From positions 98,865,698-98,929,697 of the forward strand of contig CM024758.1 in NCBI GenBank assembly GCA_014218235.1: DNA of 64,000 nt, written 5' to 3'. The stretch's first letter is position 1, and each line of letters starts with the position of its first letter. Origin of the DNA: Colocasia esculenta (taxonomy: Eukaryota; Streptophyta; Magnoliopsida; Alismatales; Araceae). The position numbers and the translations under genes were made by a program. A model generated the notes under the pieces. The model saw nothing but the letters and a program-made list of their open reading frames with translations. It ran no database searches and had not been told where the DNA came from. Shown here piece by piece: positions 23,590 through 35,400 of the stretch.

Positions 23590-25374
23590 ATTAACCTGAA
23601 ATTAAGACATCAAGCTTTAGGTACCCAAGTTCTTTTGGGTCCTGATGGGTCAGTATCATTATTTTTACTTTCATTATCCACTTCTTATGTCTTGTTGGAC
23701 AGGTGGATTTTAAATGACCTAGCTTATTACAGTGACTACAACATGATGTTTTTGTTACTCTTTCAATATACTTAAAATTAGCTTTATAGGCTGTATTTTC
23801 CTCAGGAACAAATCTTGGAGTTGGATACACCTTAGGTGGAATTATAGTTTCTGCATTTTCAGGTGGTGTGTAGCCTACACCATCTTTTCTCTTACCTGAG
23901 CGTCTAGCTCCTTTTAATATTAAGGGATTCTTACCATTTGTAAATTTTTCTAATGTGCTTGCTAATTTCTCATTCTCTTCATTTAGATTTTTAATCTCTT
24001 TTTTAATTCATCTACACTTTCTTGTTTTTCTAATTTTGTTATTTGTTTATTCTTAACTTTTAAGTCTTCACACAACAATTCATTTCTTCTTTTAGTTCGA
24101 TTAATTGCTTTTCTAGTTCTTCATTTTCTGTTTTTAAGTCTGAGTTAGTGTTTTCTAAGCATGTATTATTCTTCTTACTAATCTTAAGTAATTTAGACAC
24201 CTCTTTATATTTGTCGTAAAGTTCATTAAAGGCGCTTTCCAAATTGTCAGAATCTGAATCAGAATTATTACAAGAATCGAAAGAAGAGTCAGAGGTTACC
24301 TTTTCTTCGATGTTGGCCATGAGAGCCAGGTTGGCTTCTTCTTCATCACTGCTTGAGCTTGACTCACTGTCTGAGTCACTGCTGTTCTCCCAAGCAGCTG
24401 CCATTGCCTTTTTCTTGTATCTTCTGAACTTCTTGGAGCTATCCTTCTTCTTGTGATCATTTTTCTTTAGCATTGGACAATTGCCTTGATATGTCCAGGC
24501 TTCTTGCATTCATAACAGATGGTCTCTCCTTTCTTCATTTCTTTGCCATCTGATCTTTTGAAGTCTTTATTTTTCTTAAAGTACCTTCTGCCGGATTGAA
24601 TTTTTCTTCTTGGCCAGGATGCGTTGCAATCTCTTAGAGAGCATTGCTTCTTCATTTTCGCTGTCTACCTCACTCCCGCTAGAGCTTGCTTCTGATGACT
24701 CTTCTTCTGCTTTCAAAGCATTGGAGTGCTTCTTTTTGCTAGATGATTCTCCTAGCCTTTCCATGTTGATCTCATGGGCCATGAGGGACCCGATGAGCTT
24801 TTCTACTGACATTCTCTTAAGGTCATTAGCTTCTTCGATAGCTGTGACCTTTGGTGTCCATGAAGATGGCAAGGATCTGAGAATCTTTCTTACCATATCT
24901 GCAATCTCATAGGACTTTCCTAGACTGGCTAAACCATTGGTGATGTCAGTGAATCGACTGAACATCTGGGTGATTGACTCACCTGACTGCATTTGAAATC
25001 TCTTATACTGAGTGACAAGAATGTCGATTCTTGTCTCCTTTACTTTATCTGTACCTTCGTATATGATCCTTAGCTTTTCCCACATTTCCATGGAGGATTT
25101 GCAGGCTGAGACTCTGTTAAACTCCTTCTTGCTTAGAGCACAACATAAAATGCTCTTGGCTGTACAGTTCAAGGAGATTTTCTTTCTGTCTTCATCTGTC
25201 CATTGTGCTTTCTCATTTGTGACAACCAGGTCACCTTCTTCTACTATCGACCAGATTTGATAGTCGTGGCCTTGTAGAAAATATTCCATTCGGTCTTCCA
25301 ATACGGATAATCTTCACCATCGAACAAAGGGGTCTGTTGACTGACTGACCTTCGAAGTTGCCTTGGGCTGCCAT
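23590..25374 (-). pseudogene. Element B gag with two zinc knuckles and coiled coil
   Basis: Starts at ATG 25374 (MAAQGNFEG). A one-base frameshift near 25295 separates it from the main body (WSIVEEGDLVV, ALSKKEFNRVSACKSSMEMW), which matches copia gag (UBN2-type). The first knuckle CYECKKPGHIKA (about 24490-24530) sits at another frameshift. An acidic serine-rich stretch and a charged coiled coil (NSDLKTENEELEKQLIELKE) follow, then a second knuckle CSHCNKLGHLKSTC (about 23700-23745). A coiled coil between two knuckles is usual for SIRE gag. It would form the particle; this copy cannot be translated as one chain. Confidence 0.88.
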
Positions 25375-25424
25375 TGATCTTTGCTCTTCAGATCGTTGGA
25401 TCTTCTTCTTTGTCGAAGAGACTC

Positions 25425-25436
25425 GCTCTGATACCA
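25425..25436 (-). other. Primer binding site of element B
   Basis: The minus strand reads TGGTATCAGAGC two bases inside the right LTR, complementary to initiator tRNA-Met; it defines the right LTR as the 5' LTR. Confidence 0.92.
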
Positions 25437-25438
25437 CT

Positions 25439-27618
25439 TGTTGCCCAGCTAGCTAGCCCAGAGGGGGGGGGGGTGAATGGGTTATTAAAATTTGATCTTT
25501 GATTAATACCTGTTCACTAAAAAGATTACAACAACTTAAACGAAGGTTAGAGTTAGAGGAAATAAGATAGCAAACACACAAAACACAACCACAAGACAGT
25601 AGGATTTTTATCCTGGTTCGGAACTCCTTTCCACAGGAGACCTACGTCCAGTCCCTGAGCAATACCTCAGGATTTCACTAATCAAGGGTACAGTCCCCCT
25701 TAAGGACACAACAACACCCTGGATCACCAGGTCTTCCTTCACACCAGAAGGGAACAACACCCTGGATACCACCAGGTCTTCCTTCACTAGAAGGGAACAA
25801 CACCCTGGATACCACCAGGTCTTCCTTCACACCAGAAGGGAACAACACCCTGGATACCACCAGGTCTTCCTTCACACCAGAAGGGAACAACACACAAAGA
25901 GAGGTTTGAAAGACAAGCCCCTAGATCAAACTGCAACAAGCAATGATCTGAAGGACCTAGCACTGAGAGCAAAGAATCTAAATCTAGGCTCACTCTCAGA
26001 ACTACACAAGCTCTCTTCAAATGATCTTTCACTAGCTAGTAGAGAGCAAAAGCTAAGAGGAATGAAGTTTTCTGCTCTAAACTTTCTTCAGAAGAATTTG
26101 AATGTTTTTCTTGAACGTTGTATCTTCTGTTCTTCTGACTTGTATATATATCTTCAATTTGAAATCTAGACGTTAAAGAGTCCGTTGTCTCTCTTTTGAG
26201 TAGTCGTTAGACTGAATGACATCTGGAGTCTTGGAAGCTTCTGTCAACAGTCTTTTGATTACTTGAGCACGCAAAGAGATGAGATCTTCAAAGATATCCG
26301 ATGGCTTCTATTTGTTTAACGTTGTACCATGAAGCTAGTTCAGAGGTCTGCACAGATGTCAATCTTAAATAGCAGACAGATAAGCTGTCTCTGATGTCAG
26401 TCAACGTCAGTAGCAATAGTCAAGAAAATAGTAATGCCAAATAGCTTTAGTCTAAAGGACGTTATCAGAGTAGGCACGATAAAGGATGATATGGTCTGCA
26501 TGCATGCAGAGATATGTTCAGATCTCATAAATGCAAAAGCGTCAGAGAGATGTCTACGTGGACTTTGACTGGTCAATGCTTTAAGATGAATAAGATATCA
26601 AGATATGAAATTGATAATGTATGACTTATGAAATCGTTATGAGTCATAGCAAATCGTTATGAACACTTATCAAGTCGTTATGAACTCTAAGGAAATCGTT
26701 GCGCAAAGCAAATCGTTATGAACACTTACAAAGTCGTTATGAACTCTAAGGAAATCGTTGCGCAAAGCAAATCGTTATGAACACTTACAAAGTCGTTATG
26801 AACTCTAAGGAAATCGTTGCGCAAAGCAATCGTTATGAACACTTATCAAGTCGTTACGAACTCTAAGGAAATCGTTACGGCTAAAGAAATCGTTACGTTA
26901 GCAAGTCGTTACGAGTTTCAAAGAAATCGTTACGAGAACTAAAGAAATCGTTACGGCTACAAGTCGTTACGAGTTTCAAAGAAATCGTTACGAGAACTAA
27001 AGAAATCGTTACGGCTAGCAAGTCGTTATGATTCTAAAGAAATCGTTACGAGAACTAAAGAAATCGTTACGGCTGGTAAGTCGTTACGAGTTTCAAAGAA
27101 ATCGTTACGAGAACTAAAGAAATCGTTACGGCTATCAAGTCGTTATGAGTTTCAAAGAAATCGTTACGAGAACTAAAGAAATCGTTACGGCTAGCAAGTC
27201 GTTATGAGTTCTAAAGAAATCGTTGCGAGAACTAAAGAAATCGTTACGACTGGTAAGTCGTTACGAGTTTCAAAGAAATCGTTACGAGAACTAAAGAAAT
27301 CGTTACGGCTAGCAAAGTCGTTATGAGTTCTAAAGAAATCAATGCACAAATCCTTATGAATCAATTAGGAAATCGTTATGAAAACAATCGTTACGAAGTC
27401 TAAAGAAATCGTTATGGTATCGATTTGTTTGTAATTTGGTCAGAAGGAAATCGATCATAATACTTATAAATTGAGAGTCTTACCTGATTGTCTTGAACTT
27501 TCTTTTGCTTTTATTTCCTGTCCTCAAGACTCAAGTAATTCATTAGTAATGTTTTGTTAATCATCAAAATTAATATATAAATAAATGAATTATTTTATAT
27601 GGGAAAGTTTGGTCATCA
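25439..27618 (-). repeat. 5' LTR of element B
   Basis: Near-identical to 14236-16479, including the G-run after CCCAGAG (longer here), the 46-bp repeats (about 25711-25890) and the AAATCGTTACGA minisatellite (about 26628-27415). Ends GGTCATCA next to the GAGGC target duplication. Promoter location not determined. Confidence 0.95.
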
Positions 27619-27623
27619 GAGGC

Positions 27624-28915
27624 ATCACAAATTGATAGAGTACCTGAAGGACTACGACCTTATCCCTCTCCTATCACCCGGAAGGCTTAACGTCATGGCG
27701 GATGCTTTGAGCAGGTGAGTTCGCCTGAGTTCGTTGATGGTCAAAGAGTGGCATTGTTTGAGGACTTGTCTCAGGGTTTTCTGTCCTTCGAGGTACAGAG
27801 ATCGTACAGTGATGACCAGTTTGTCAGTATACCGTCAGGTGCTGGAGGCACAGCAGGCAGATTCAGAGTTGGCAGATATTTTGCAGATGCTAGATGTTGA
27901 GTTGGACGAGGACGTGAGGTCAGGTTCAGAGGCAGATTGTACATTCCCTATGAGTGCAGCAGGCGCTATTGTCAGAGGCACACCGATCGAGGTATGCTGT
28001 TCATCCTAGTTCCACCAAGATGTATCATAACTTGAGGAGTTCTTCTTGTGGCCAGGGATGAAGAGGGGCATGTTAGAGTTTGTCGCTCGGTGCCTTACTT
28101 GTCAACAGTGAACGCTGAGCATCAGCGTCCTAATGGTGAGCTGCAGTTGTTGCCCATTTCTGAGTGGAAGTGGGACGACATCACCATGGACTTCATGGTT
28201 GGTTTGCTCCGTACTCCGCAGAGGCTTGATGGTGTTTGGTGATCATGGACAGGTTGACCAAGTCAGCGCACTTCCTTCTAGTCAGGATGTCTTGGTCAGT
28301 GGACAGGCTTGCCAGATTGTACGTGGATCGAGTTATTCTGTTGCACTGGACCCCAGTTTCCATTGTTTCTGATAGAGATCCGAGGTTCACTTCAGGGTTT
28401 TGGTGCAGTTTGCAGAGAGCTCTTGGTACAGAGTTGAGGCTGAGTTCATCGTATCACCCGCAGTCAGATGGTCAGTCAAAGAGGACTCTACAAACTTTGG
28501 AGGATATGTTGAGAGCTTGTTGCTTGGACTGGGGTGGCATCTGGGAGTCCCACCTTCCGATGGTAGAGTTTGTATACAACAACAGTTATCACTCGAGCAT
28601 TGGAATGGCACTATACGAGGCTTTGTATGGTCGGCCGTGCAGGACGCCACTTCACTGGTTTGAAGTGGGTGAGAGGCAGCTTTTGGGACCAGAGATGGTA
28701 CAACAGTGTGCAGACATAGTCAGTTTAGTCAGGTAGAGGCTTCAGATAGCACAGAGTAGGCAGAAGAGCTATGCAGATGTCCGCAGAAGGCCGTTGCAGT
28801 TCAGCGTGGGTGACCTTGTGTTCTTACGGGCCTCGCCGACCAAGGGTGTCATGAGGTTTGGAAAGAAGGGAAAGCTCAGTCCGAGGTATATTGGACCTTT
28901 CCCGATTACAGAGAG
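27624..28915 (+). pseudogene. H RNase H end and integrase core
   Basis: Continues with IEYLKDYD and MADALSR, then a decayed spacer and the integrase: zinc-finger tail LTCQQ near 28100, WKWDDITMDFMVGL near 28165, a frameshift at about 28240, RLTKSAHFL, VSIVSDRDPRFTSGFW, and DGQSKRTLQTLEDMLR near 28465. The third catalytic acid (normally E in GQSER) is K here, a G-to-A change that alone would kill strand transfer. It ends LSPRYIGPFPITE, where solo LTR D interrupts. Confidence 0.9.
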
Positions 28916-29461
28916 TGTAAGGCCCTCTAATTTCCGTCGCATTATTTGCAATTTTGTGTGAATATTTGTGCTTGTGTGTGTATGTACATATTTACGTACG
29001 TATTAATTAGTATAATTACGTATGCATGTGTTTATATTAAGCATAAATAATGTATATATTGCATGATGATAGTGTGGAAATAATACCATATACATATTGC
29101 ATGTATATATGCTTGGTATGCATGGTTTTCTGCATAATTAGGGTTCTGGCCGAAGGCCACCTTGGCGTCAAGCCCAGGCCGTTGAGCTGGTGTCAGCGTC
29201 CAGACATGGACGCCAACACTAACTCCGGCGTCCAACGATCTGGACGCCAACTTCTCTGACCTGCATGCGTTGCAGAGCCAGAAAATCCGGGAGCAAGGCA
29301 TGGCCTCCATTGGGGGATGTCCCCCAACGGCTCTAAGGCTGTCTAATCGGTATGGTGAGCGGGTGAGGGGCTCTCATCAGGTCTGAACCCGGATTTGGCC
29401 TTTCCCACTTCTCATTTCCACCTTGCAAGAGGAGAAATAGAGGAGAGAAAAACCCTAGGTG

Positions 29462-31856
29462 AGCTGTGAGAAAAACCCCATTTTAGAACCCCCAAATCCG
29501 ACCCCTTGGAGCTTGGTTTGGAGATCTATTGCGACAAGGAGGAAGCTAGAGCAAAGGAGAAGGCATCCCCATCATCCCCTCGGCGTGGAGATCACCCAGG
29601 AGCCCGGAGGAAGGCGATCTAGAGGGAGGTTCTGCAACTTCTTGGGACTGCCCAAGGAGGTCTTCACCAAGCATTTAAACCCCTTAGAAGAATTTTTGAA
29701 AGGCAAGTGACCTATCTATGGTGTCCCCGTATGAGTCTAGGTGGTTTTTGTGATTTTTAAGGATTTTTCCTCGAGTCCTAGACCCTCCAATTCACCCAAG
29801 TTTCAGAGCTCGGGTCTGTGTTTTCTGCAAGACCTGGTTAGACGGCAAGGTCCCTGGACGCCTGTGATGAGCTTGGCGTCCATCGACCATGCCGCTGACC
29901 AAGAGTCAGCGGCCAGAGACCGCCGCCTAGTTCTTCTGGACAGAACAGTGGCTGTTCTGTCCCACTTATGCAGTAATTTCAGTATGTTTTATGCGATGAG
30001 GATATATGGTAAAGCTTATACTCTATGTATATGGTTAGTTGTGGTGTGTGAATGAATGTGGGATGTGAATGGTGAATGTAGGATAATGACATTTTGTAAA
30101 CTTATGAGCATGACTTGTAGGAAATTTTGCAAAATCCATGATTCATGATTTAGATGAGTGTGAATGCCTTAGTTTCGGTTTGATCATGAAGAATAGTGGG
30201 TCAGCATATGCGTTTGCAAATTTTAGTAATTTATCCATGCTTGTGAAATTTGTAAATAAGCTCGGTTCGGTAAAATGAAAACATGCGAAAATGGTTTGTG
30301 ATAATTGATCATAGATGTATGAATTAGGGTAATGTTGTATTCTAGATTCATGCATATGTTAGTAACTTATGTTTAAACAGCAAGTGGCAATTTACAAGAT
30401 GTGTTAAACCCCGTGTTAATTAAATTATGAACGGCATGCTAATTAGGTGTTTTATTTACTGTAAATTCCATGAAGCTCAGAAAAATCTGAAAAATTGAGG
30501 GTATCATCTTGAACCCGAAAACAGCATGTGCTAAAAATTTCAGGTCATGTGGACCCATAGATAAAGAGTTATGTATTTTCATGTGAAATGTGAATAATTC
30601 GTACATATGATCGAAATGTGATTAGATTTTGTTTAAACCCAGCATGATTAGTGTGTTTACTGTGTGTTAAACCTTGAAACTCTGTAGTACCATGTTAGGA
30701 AAAATAGAGGATTTATGTGAGTGAGAAAGTGTGAATGTGATGAAAAGTGTAAAGTGTAAAACCATGTGTAAAATGGTAAATGTGTAAAAGTGTAATTGTG
30801 CCAATGTGATACTGCTTCCGAGAAGGCAGTGGAGCCGTATCAGGGAAAAGTCCCCCTGAGAAGGTTCATTGTGTTAAGTGACCCTAAGGGCATTAGGGGA
30901 AATCCTGGAGATGGACAAGTACCACTGGTTAGGGTAGAGACTTGTTCTCCCGGTCTGCGCAGTCCAAGAGTCGCCATTGTATTGCCTAGATGGCGTCTAT
31001 GTGATGTGATGTGTTGTGTGTTTTTGGTGGTTTTGGACTATGTGTCACGGCACCTAAATATGTGGAAAGTGTAATGTGAAATGTGTACGTGACCATGTGT
31101 AAATGTGTAAGTGACATGTGAATGTGTATGTGTAAAGTGTAACTACGTGAAAAGAGGAAATTGTGTAAAAGAAAAATGTGAAATCCCGATGTGTAAATGT
31201 GTTATTGAAACCATGTGAGACTAAATCTGAAACCATGTGAATTCAGAAAATGCATGTTATTATTCTCATGTTATGTGTACAAAGTGTTTAGAATCCATGG
31301 TAGGGTCAATAAATGAATATGTGTGCAAAGTGGCATGATGGATTGTTCATATGTGAGATTTTAAGCAAAGTTATAGCTCTCATGTGTAGATTTATAGTCA
31401 TTGAACCATGTGAAATCAGCAACCTAAAGCATGTGAAAAAGTTATGTATGCACTTAAGAATGTGTGGAATCCATGCAAATTGTGTTTCCCCTTTCATGCG
31501 TGTAAATTGTCCATATTGATAGCTCTCATGTTTGATTCTGTAAAAGATTAAAGTTCATGAGCAAATTGAATAGAGACCATGTGATAGGTGGATTTTATTT
31601 TAAAAATCTGAAAGCATGAGTTATGTATAAAATTTTAGAACTTCCATGATATGTTGAAAACTCGAATTGACTAGCATGCTGTGTGTTGCTAATTGTAATG
31701 TGCATGTAGAAACCACTAGGATTTGTACGTGTATATCATGAATAGTGTTGCTTGCTGAGTCCCTGGACTCACTCCTTGCTTCGGCGTACAGGTATAGTTG
31801 GTGACATGACACCGCTTGAGGAGACGGTGGAGACGGACTCTGAGCGCGGAGACTAG
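29462..31856 (+). other. Candidate two-exon leader ORF inside LTR D
   Basis: Upstream frame (opens after the TAG at 29456-29458) ends FLGLPKEVFTKHL ... LKG at a GC-type donor, AG|GCAAGT (exon end 29702, phase 1). After the acceptor at 31791, exon 2 supplies GT, completing a Gly codon, and continues VGDMTPLEETVETDSERGD to a stop. The frame is shared with the LTRs of A, X and the composite with only 3-base-multiple length differences, and substitutions between D and the composite in exon 2 fall mostly at third positions. No in-frame ATG exists, so translation is unproven; the signal could instead reflect a captured gene leader or RNA constraint. Confidence 0.5.
31756..31771 (+). promoter_or_regulatory. 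Conserved hairpin before LTR splice acceptor (D)
   Basis: TGAGTC CCTG GACTCA, a perfect 6-bp stem ending 20 nt before the acceptor CAG. Equivalent hairpins with different but still complementary stems occur in six other LTR copies at 3205-3222, 10961-10978, 35721-35735, 38071-38092, 45426-45443, 55851-55867 and 60786-60801 (A contributes two). See the finding on covariation. Confidence 0.8.
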
Positions 31857-32201
31857 ATAGTTGTTGGAGTTCTTTGAGTTTGTGTATTTCCCAGTATGTA
31901 ATTCTGAACATTGTATTAGAATTATCATGAGAAGAATGTATTATGTGGACATTATGTATTTCCATTTCAGTAATTTAATTTATGTGAACTTTGGTTTCTT
32001 TTTTTGCAAATTGTAAACTTCATGTATGTTTAATGTGGATGATGAATGAATGGAGATAGTTCTCTTTTACTTCCGCTACTCTGTTGTATATTCGCGTGTA
32101 TCTCAGCTGTTTGTATCGTTGGGTAAATGTCCCACTGTGGCAGCACTTGTTATACCGACGTGGGTTGGTATAACCATACCGGTATAATGAGGGCCGTCAC
32201 A

Positions 32202-32413
32202 GAGAGGATTGGTGAGGTCGCGTATAGGTTGCATCTTCCAGTAGAGTTAGCAGGTGTGCACGAGATTTTTCACGTTTCACAGCTCAGGAGGTACGTTGTA
32301 GATCCATCGCACGTGTTGGATTACTCGCAGTTAGAGGTTGCACTAGACTTGTCAGTGCCAGAGTACTCGGTCAGAGTTGTGGACCGCAGAGTGCAGCAGT
32401 TGCGCAGAAAGCA
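32202..32413 (+). pseudogene. H integrase C-terminal segment
   Basis: Encodes GEVAYRLHLPVELAGVHEIF, HVSQLRRYVVDPSHV and VVDRRVQQLRRK, the conserved integrase tail of plant chromoviruses that precedes the chromodomain. Interrupted by solo LTR E; continues QIPLVKVFWENY at 36099. Confidence 0.92.
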
Positions 32414-35400
32414 TGTAGCAACCCGGAAAATTTAATACTTAAAAATTCGAAATAATAACTTCTTTAAATCGAAATAATAGAAACATGTATACCATTATCA
32501 TATGTACAGAATACAATGGAAAATTCCTTAAAAATTATAAATCATCCCAGACATTATTCCTAAGTGTTTCACGTAGAAATTCGTGCAACAAAAAATCCGA
32601 TTGGCCAAGCGTATGTCACAAACATGACCAATTATCCAAATTAGGAAACTAAGTCGAAAAAACCGTTAACACGGAAAGATAACGCGCCCATAAATTAAAT
32701 GAACATGTCGGAGAGACCTCCAACATCATGAAATGAATAACCATTATTGGGTTTGGACCAATGGACCTCTTATAGCCCACGAATAAATTCAAATAAGAAG
32801 ATGCAATAAAATCATAACTCTATTATTCCCCAATTAAAAAGGGAAAACCTATAAGATAAATTCCTAAAATAATGGGCTTGGTTAAATAGACCCATTAGAA
32901 ATTAGTGGGCCAAAATAAGGATTTAAAAATAAGAATAATGGGAAAATACCCTAAATTCGTAACTAAACTATTACCTAAATAGAAAAGGGGTATTTAATGC
33001 ATTAAATAGGAAGTTGAGTTGGAATTGGATTCCTAAACCTACTCCATATAGTCTAGCACGAATTTAGCTCCCATCCTAACCTAATTAGGAGTGGAAAGCT
33101 TGGAAGGAGGTTGGGAAAGGAGGAAATTCGGAATTAAATAGGAGTTAGAGTACTATTAGGAATTAAAAACATAACTAGCATAAATACACCTCTTAAACCC
33201 TCTTGGCCGACCCAGCTCGTGCCAAAGGATTCCTGGACCAGGAGGAGAGGCCAGGAGGAGGAGATTTCGTGGGGAGAAGAACCTTCAAGCTCTCAAACCC
33301 CGTTCTTCAAGTTCTAGTCCTAGAAGAGGAAATCGAGTCGAGGTAGGCATTCTCACAAGCATAACCATGAAACTTTTTCTGTAGGTTCTTCCTACCCTCT
33401 TGAACGAAACCCCCAAGTTTCATATTTTTCCATCCATCCTATCTTTTGTTCTTAATTTTTGAAGAACTGCAAACATGATAACCCCGATGTGTCATGTTTA
33501 ATTCAAATCTCTATGTATACTTGATCCCATGCTACGAAAGTTTTACTATAGATACTTCATGTTGTTAGGGATCATTTGCCCCTAAAAAGCCTAATTTCAT
33601 TGAGCATGTTGCTCGAATTAAATCAGTCTTGCTCTCTATGTCATGTCTATGTTACTCGTCCTTGTTCGTTCTCAAACCATGTTCAAACCATGCTCTCTCT
33701 CTAATTCCGATTTATTGGAAGTACCCTTACATGTCTAGTTTAATTTGCAACTAGTTTCATGATTTTTCGTTCACTATACAATTAGTTATGATTTTTCAAA
33801 GCACCCTGTATCATGCGATTTCAAGTTGGCCCGCAATCCAAAGCATGGTCTGAATCCTGTCAGAGCCAGGTGCAGACAACCAGATTGCGACGGCCGATAT
33901 GTCGCCTTCTGGGTCTGATTGCGACCATCCACTTGTCGCTTTCTCAAGCCATCGCGACGCCTTCCTTGTCGCTTTCTGAATGCGACAGTACCTACGTTGC
34001 GTTCTGGCCGCCTGAACAGACAGCCATGTCGCAACCCGTACAGGACCCTGTCGCGTTCTGCCTGGCCCATGTCGCAATGCTCATTGACCTATGTCACCTT
34101 CTCAGTTTTTTTGATAAAAACCCATGAAAAATATTTTTGTCGCTTTCTAAATAATCCTTACGCCTTCTACCGTTATACCCCCAGTAAAAACCCTACTTAA
34201 AAATGGTGCTATATTGAATGATTTAAAATACATGTTCACGACTTATTTCTATCTATGATTTCTCTTGCACTTACACACACTTGAACCATCCATTTATGGC
34301 TGAAATCTTGCAGAAAATATCTCATAATGTATCTGGTAATTTATTGCAATAAAGCATATTAATTGCCCTATTTAAAGGACTTGTATTCGTTTCTTGCGTG
34401 TTTATATACCGATATCGACGCTCCACTGTTCTAGAATTTCTCTAGAACGTCGAGCACCTGTTTTATATACACACTTTACTTGGCTTGTGGTGAACTCTTC
34501 GTCGAATATTCCTTTCGCTGGACTAGTGAACTCTTGCACAAGGCCTCCGTAAGTCTCCTCTGTCCATGGATTCCCAATGGTCGACGAGCCGTTGTACCCT
34601 AATACCTATAATACCCTCTAGGGATCAGTAAGATCCAAACGGCCTTAGATTGTTCTCTCGCTCTTATCTTGAATCACGCCGAACCTCTGGACCTGTGCAT
34701 AACGAGGCCAGCGGAAAGGTTGTGTTCCACCTGACTGCCAACACCGTACGCGCGTGTTGTGCAACTGTTACCATCGCTCATTACTCGACGTTTCATGTGC
34801 AATGACCATAGAATCTCATCTATACTGTAATCTCTCGTCTATTCACATTCACTCTACTATCTCGTCTCTCTCGTCTATTCACGTTCACTCTACTATCTCG
34901 TCTCTCTCGTCTATTCATCTAGTACTCTCTTGAGACTCGTTGAGCTGTTGTGGCTCCTATCGTTTGTACTATTTCATGACTGTCTAGCGCTATAATGCAT
35001 ACTGTGCAGGGCACGGAGAGTGTCCGAGGGGCTCCAATCTAGTCCTGGGGGTAGAGAGCCACCCGAAAATACCTGCAGGGGCTATTGACGGTGTTCTGCA
35101 TTGCACCGGTTCTGACTATACTATCTTGGCTAGACATCTGACTACTATCCTTTTAGTCTGAGGAGTTCAGACGTGCTGTGATATTACTGTGCTATCACAA
35201 ACTGTTATACATTAGTCTGAGGAGTTCAGACGTAATGTACTATCGTGAAACGACTACTGTCCCAAAGTGACTATTGTCGTACTCTACCAGTGCACCGTTG
35301 TGCAACTATACACGCTATCTTGTTACACGCTATCTTGTTACACGCTATCTCGTTACACACTATCTCATCATACGCTCTACTTGCTCTACTTGATACTCGC

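Larger units (their letters stand above)
14236..27618 (-). mobile_element. Complete SIRE/Maximus-type copia element B with third ORF
   Basis: 13.4-kb minus-strand Ty1/copia element with LTRs 14236-16479 and 25439-27618, inserted in H with a perfect 5-bp duplication GAGGC (14231-14235 and 27619-27623). Order on the minus strand: 5' LTR, initiator-Met primer site, gag with two zinc knuckles, pol in copia order (protease, integrase, RT, RNase H), then about 4 kb holding a non-pol ORF region, polypurine tract and 3' LTR. This layout and the long LTRs match the SIRE/Maximus lineage, whose members carry an env-like ORF after pol. Coding parts have a handful of frameshifts. The LTRs are very similar, so insertion is later than that of H. 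Confidence 0.95.
28916..32201 (+). mobile_element. Solo gypsy LTR D
   Basis: A single 3286-bp LTR (TGTAAGGCCC to GGCCGTCACA) with a perfect 5-bp duplication GAGAG (28911-28915 and 32202-32206) inside the integrase of H; removing it restores PITERIGEVAYRL. No internal region is present, so it formed by LTR-LTR recombination. It belongs to the same LTR group as A, X and the right part of the composite. It is the best example of the leader-intron layout: AAACCCTAG (29448-29458), donor AG|GCAAGT (intron from 29703), conserved 20-mer (30912-30931), hairpin (31756-31771), acceptor (31791) and a frame to TAG at 31856. Confidence 0.96.
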
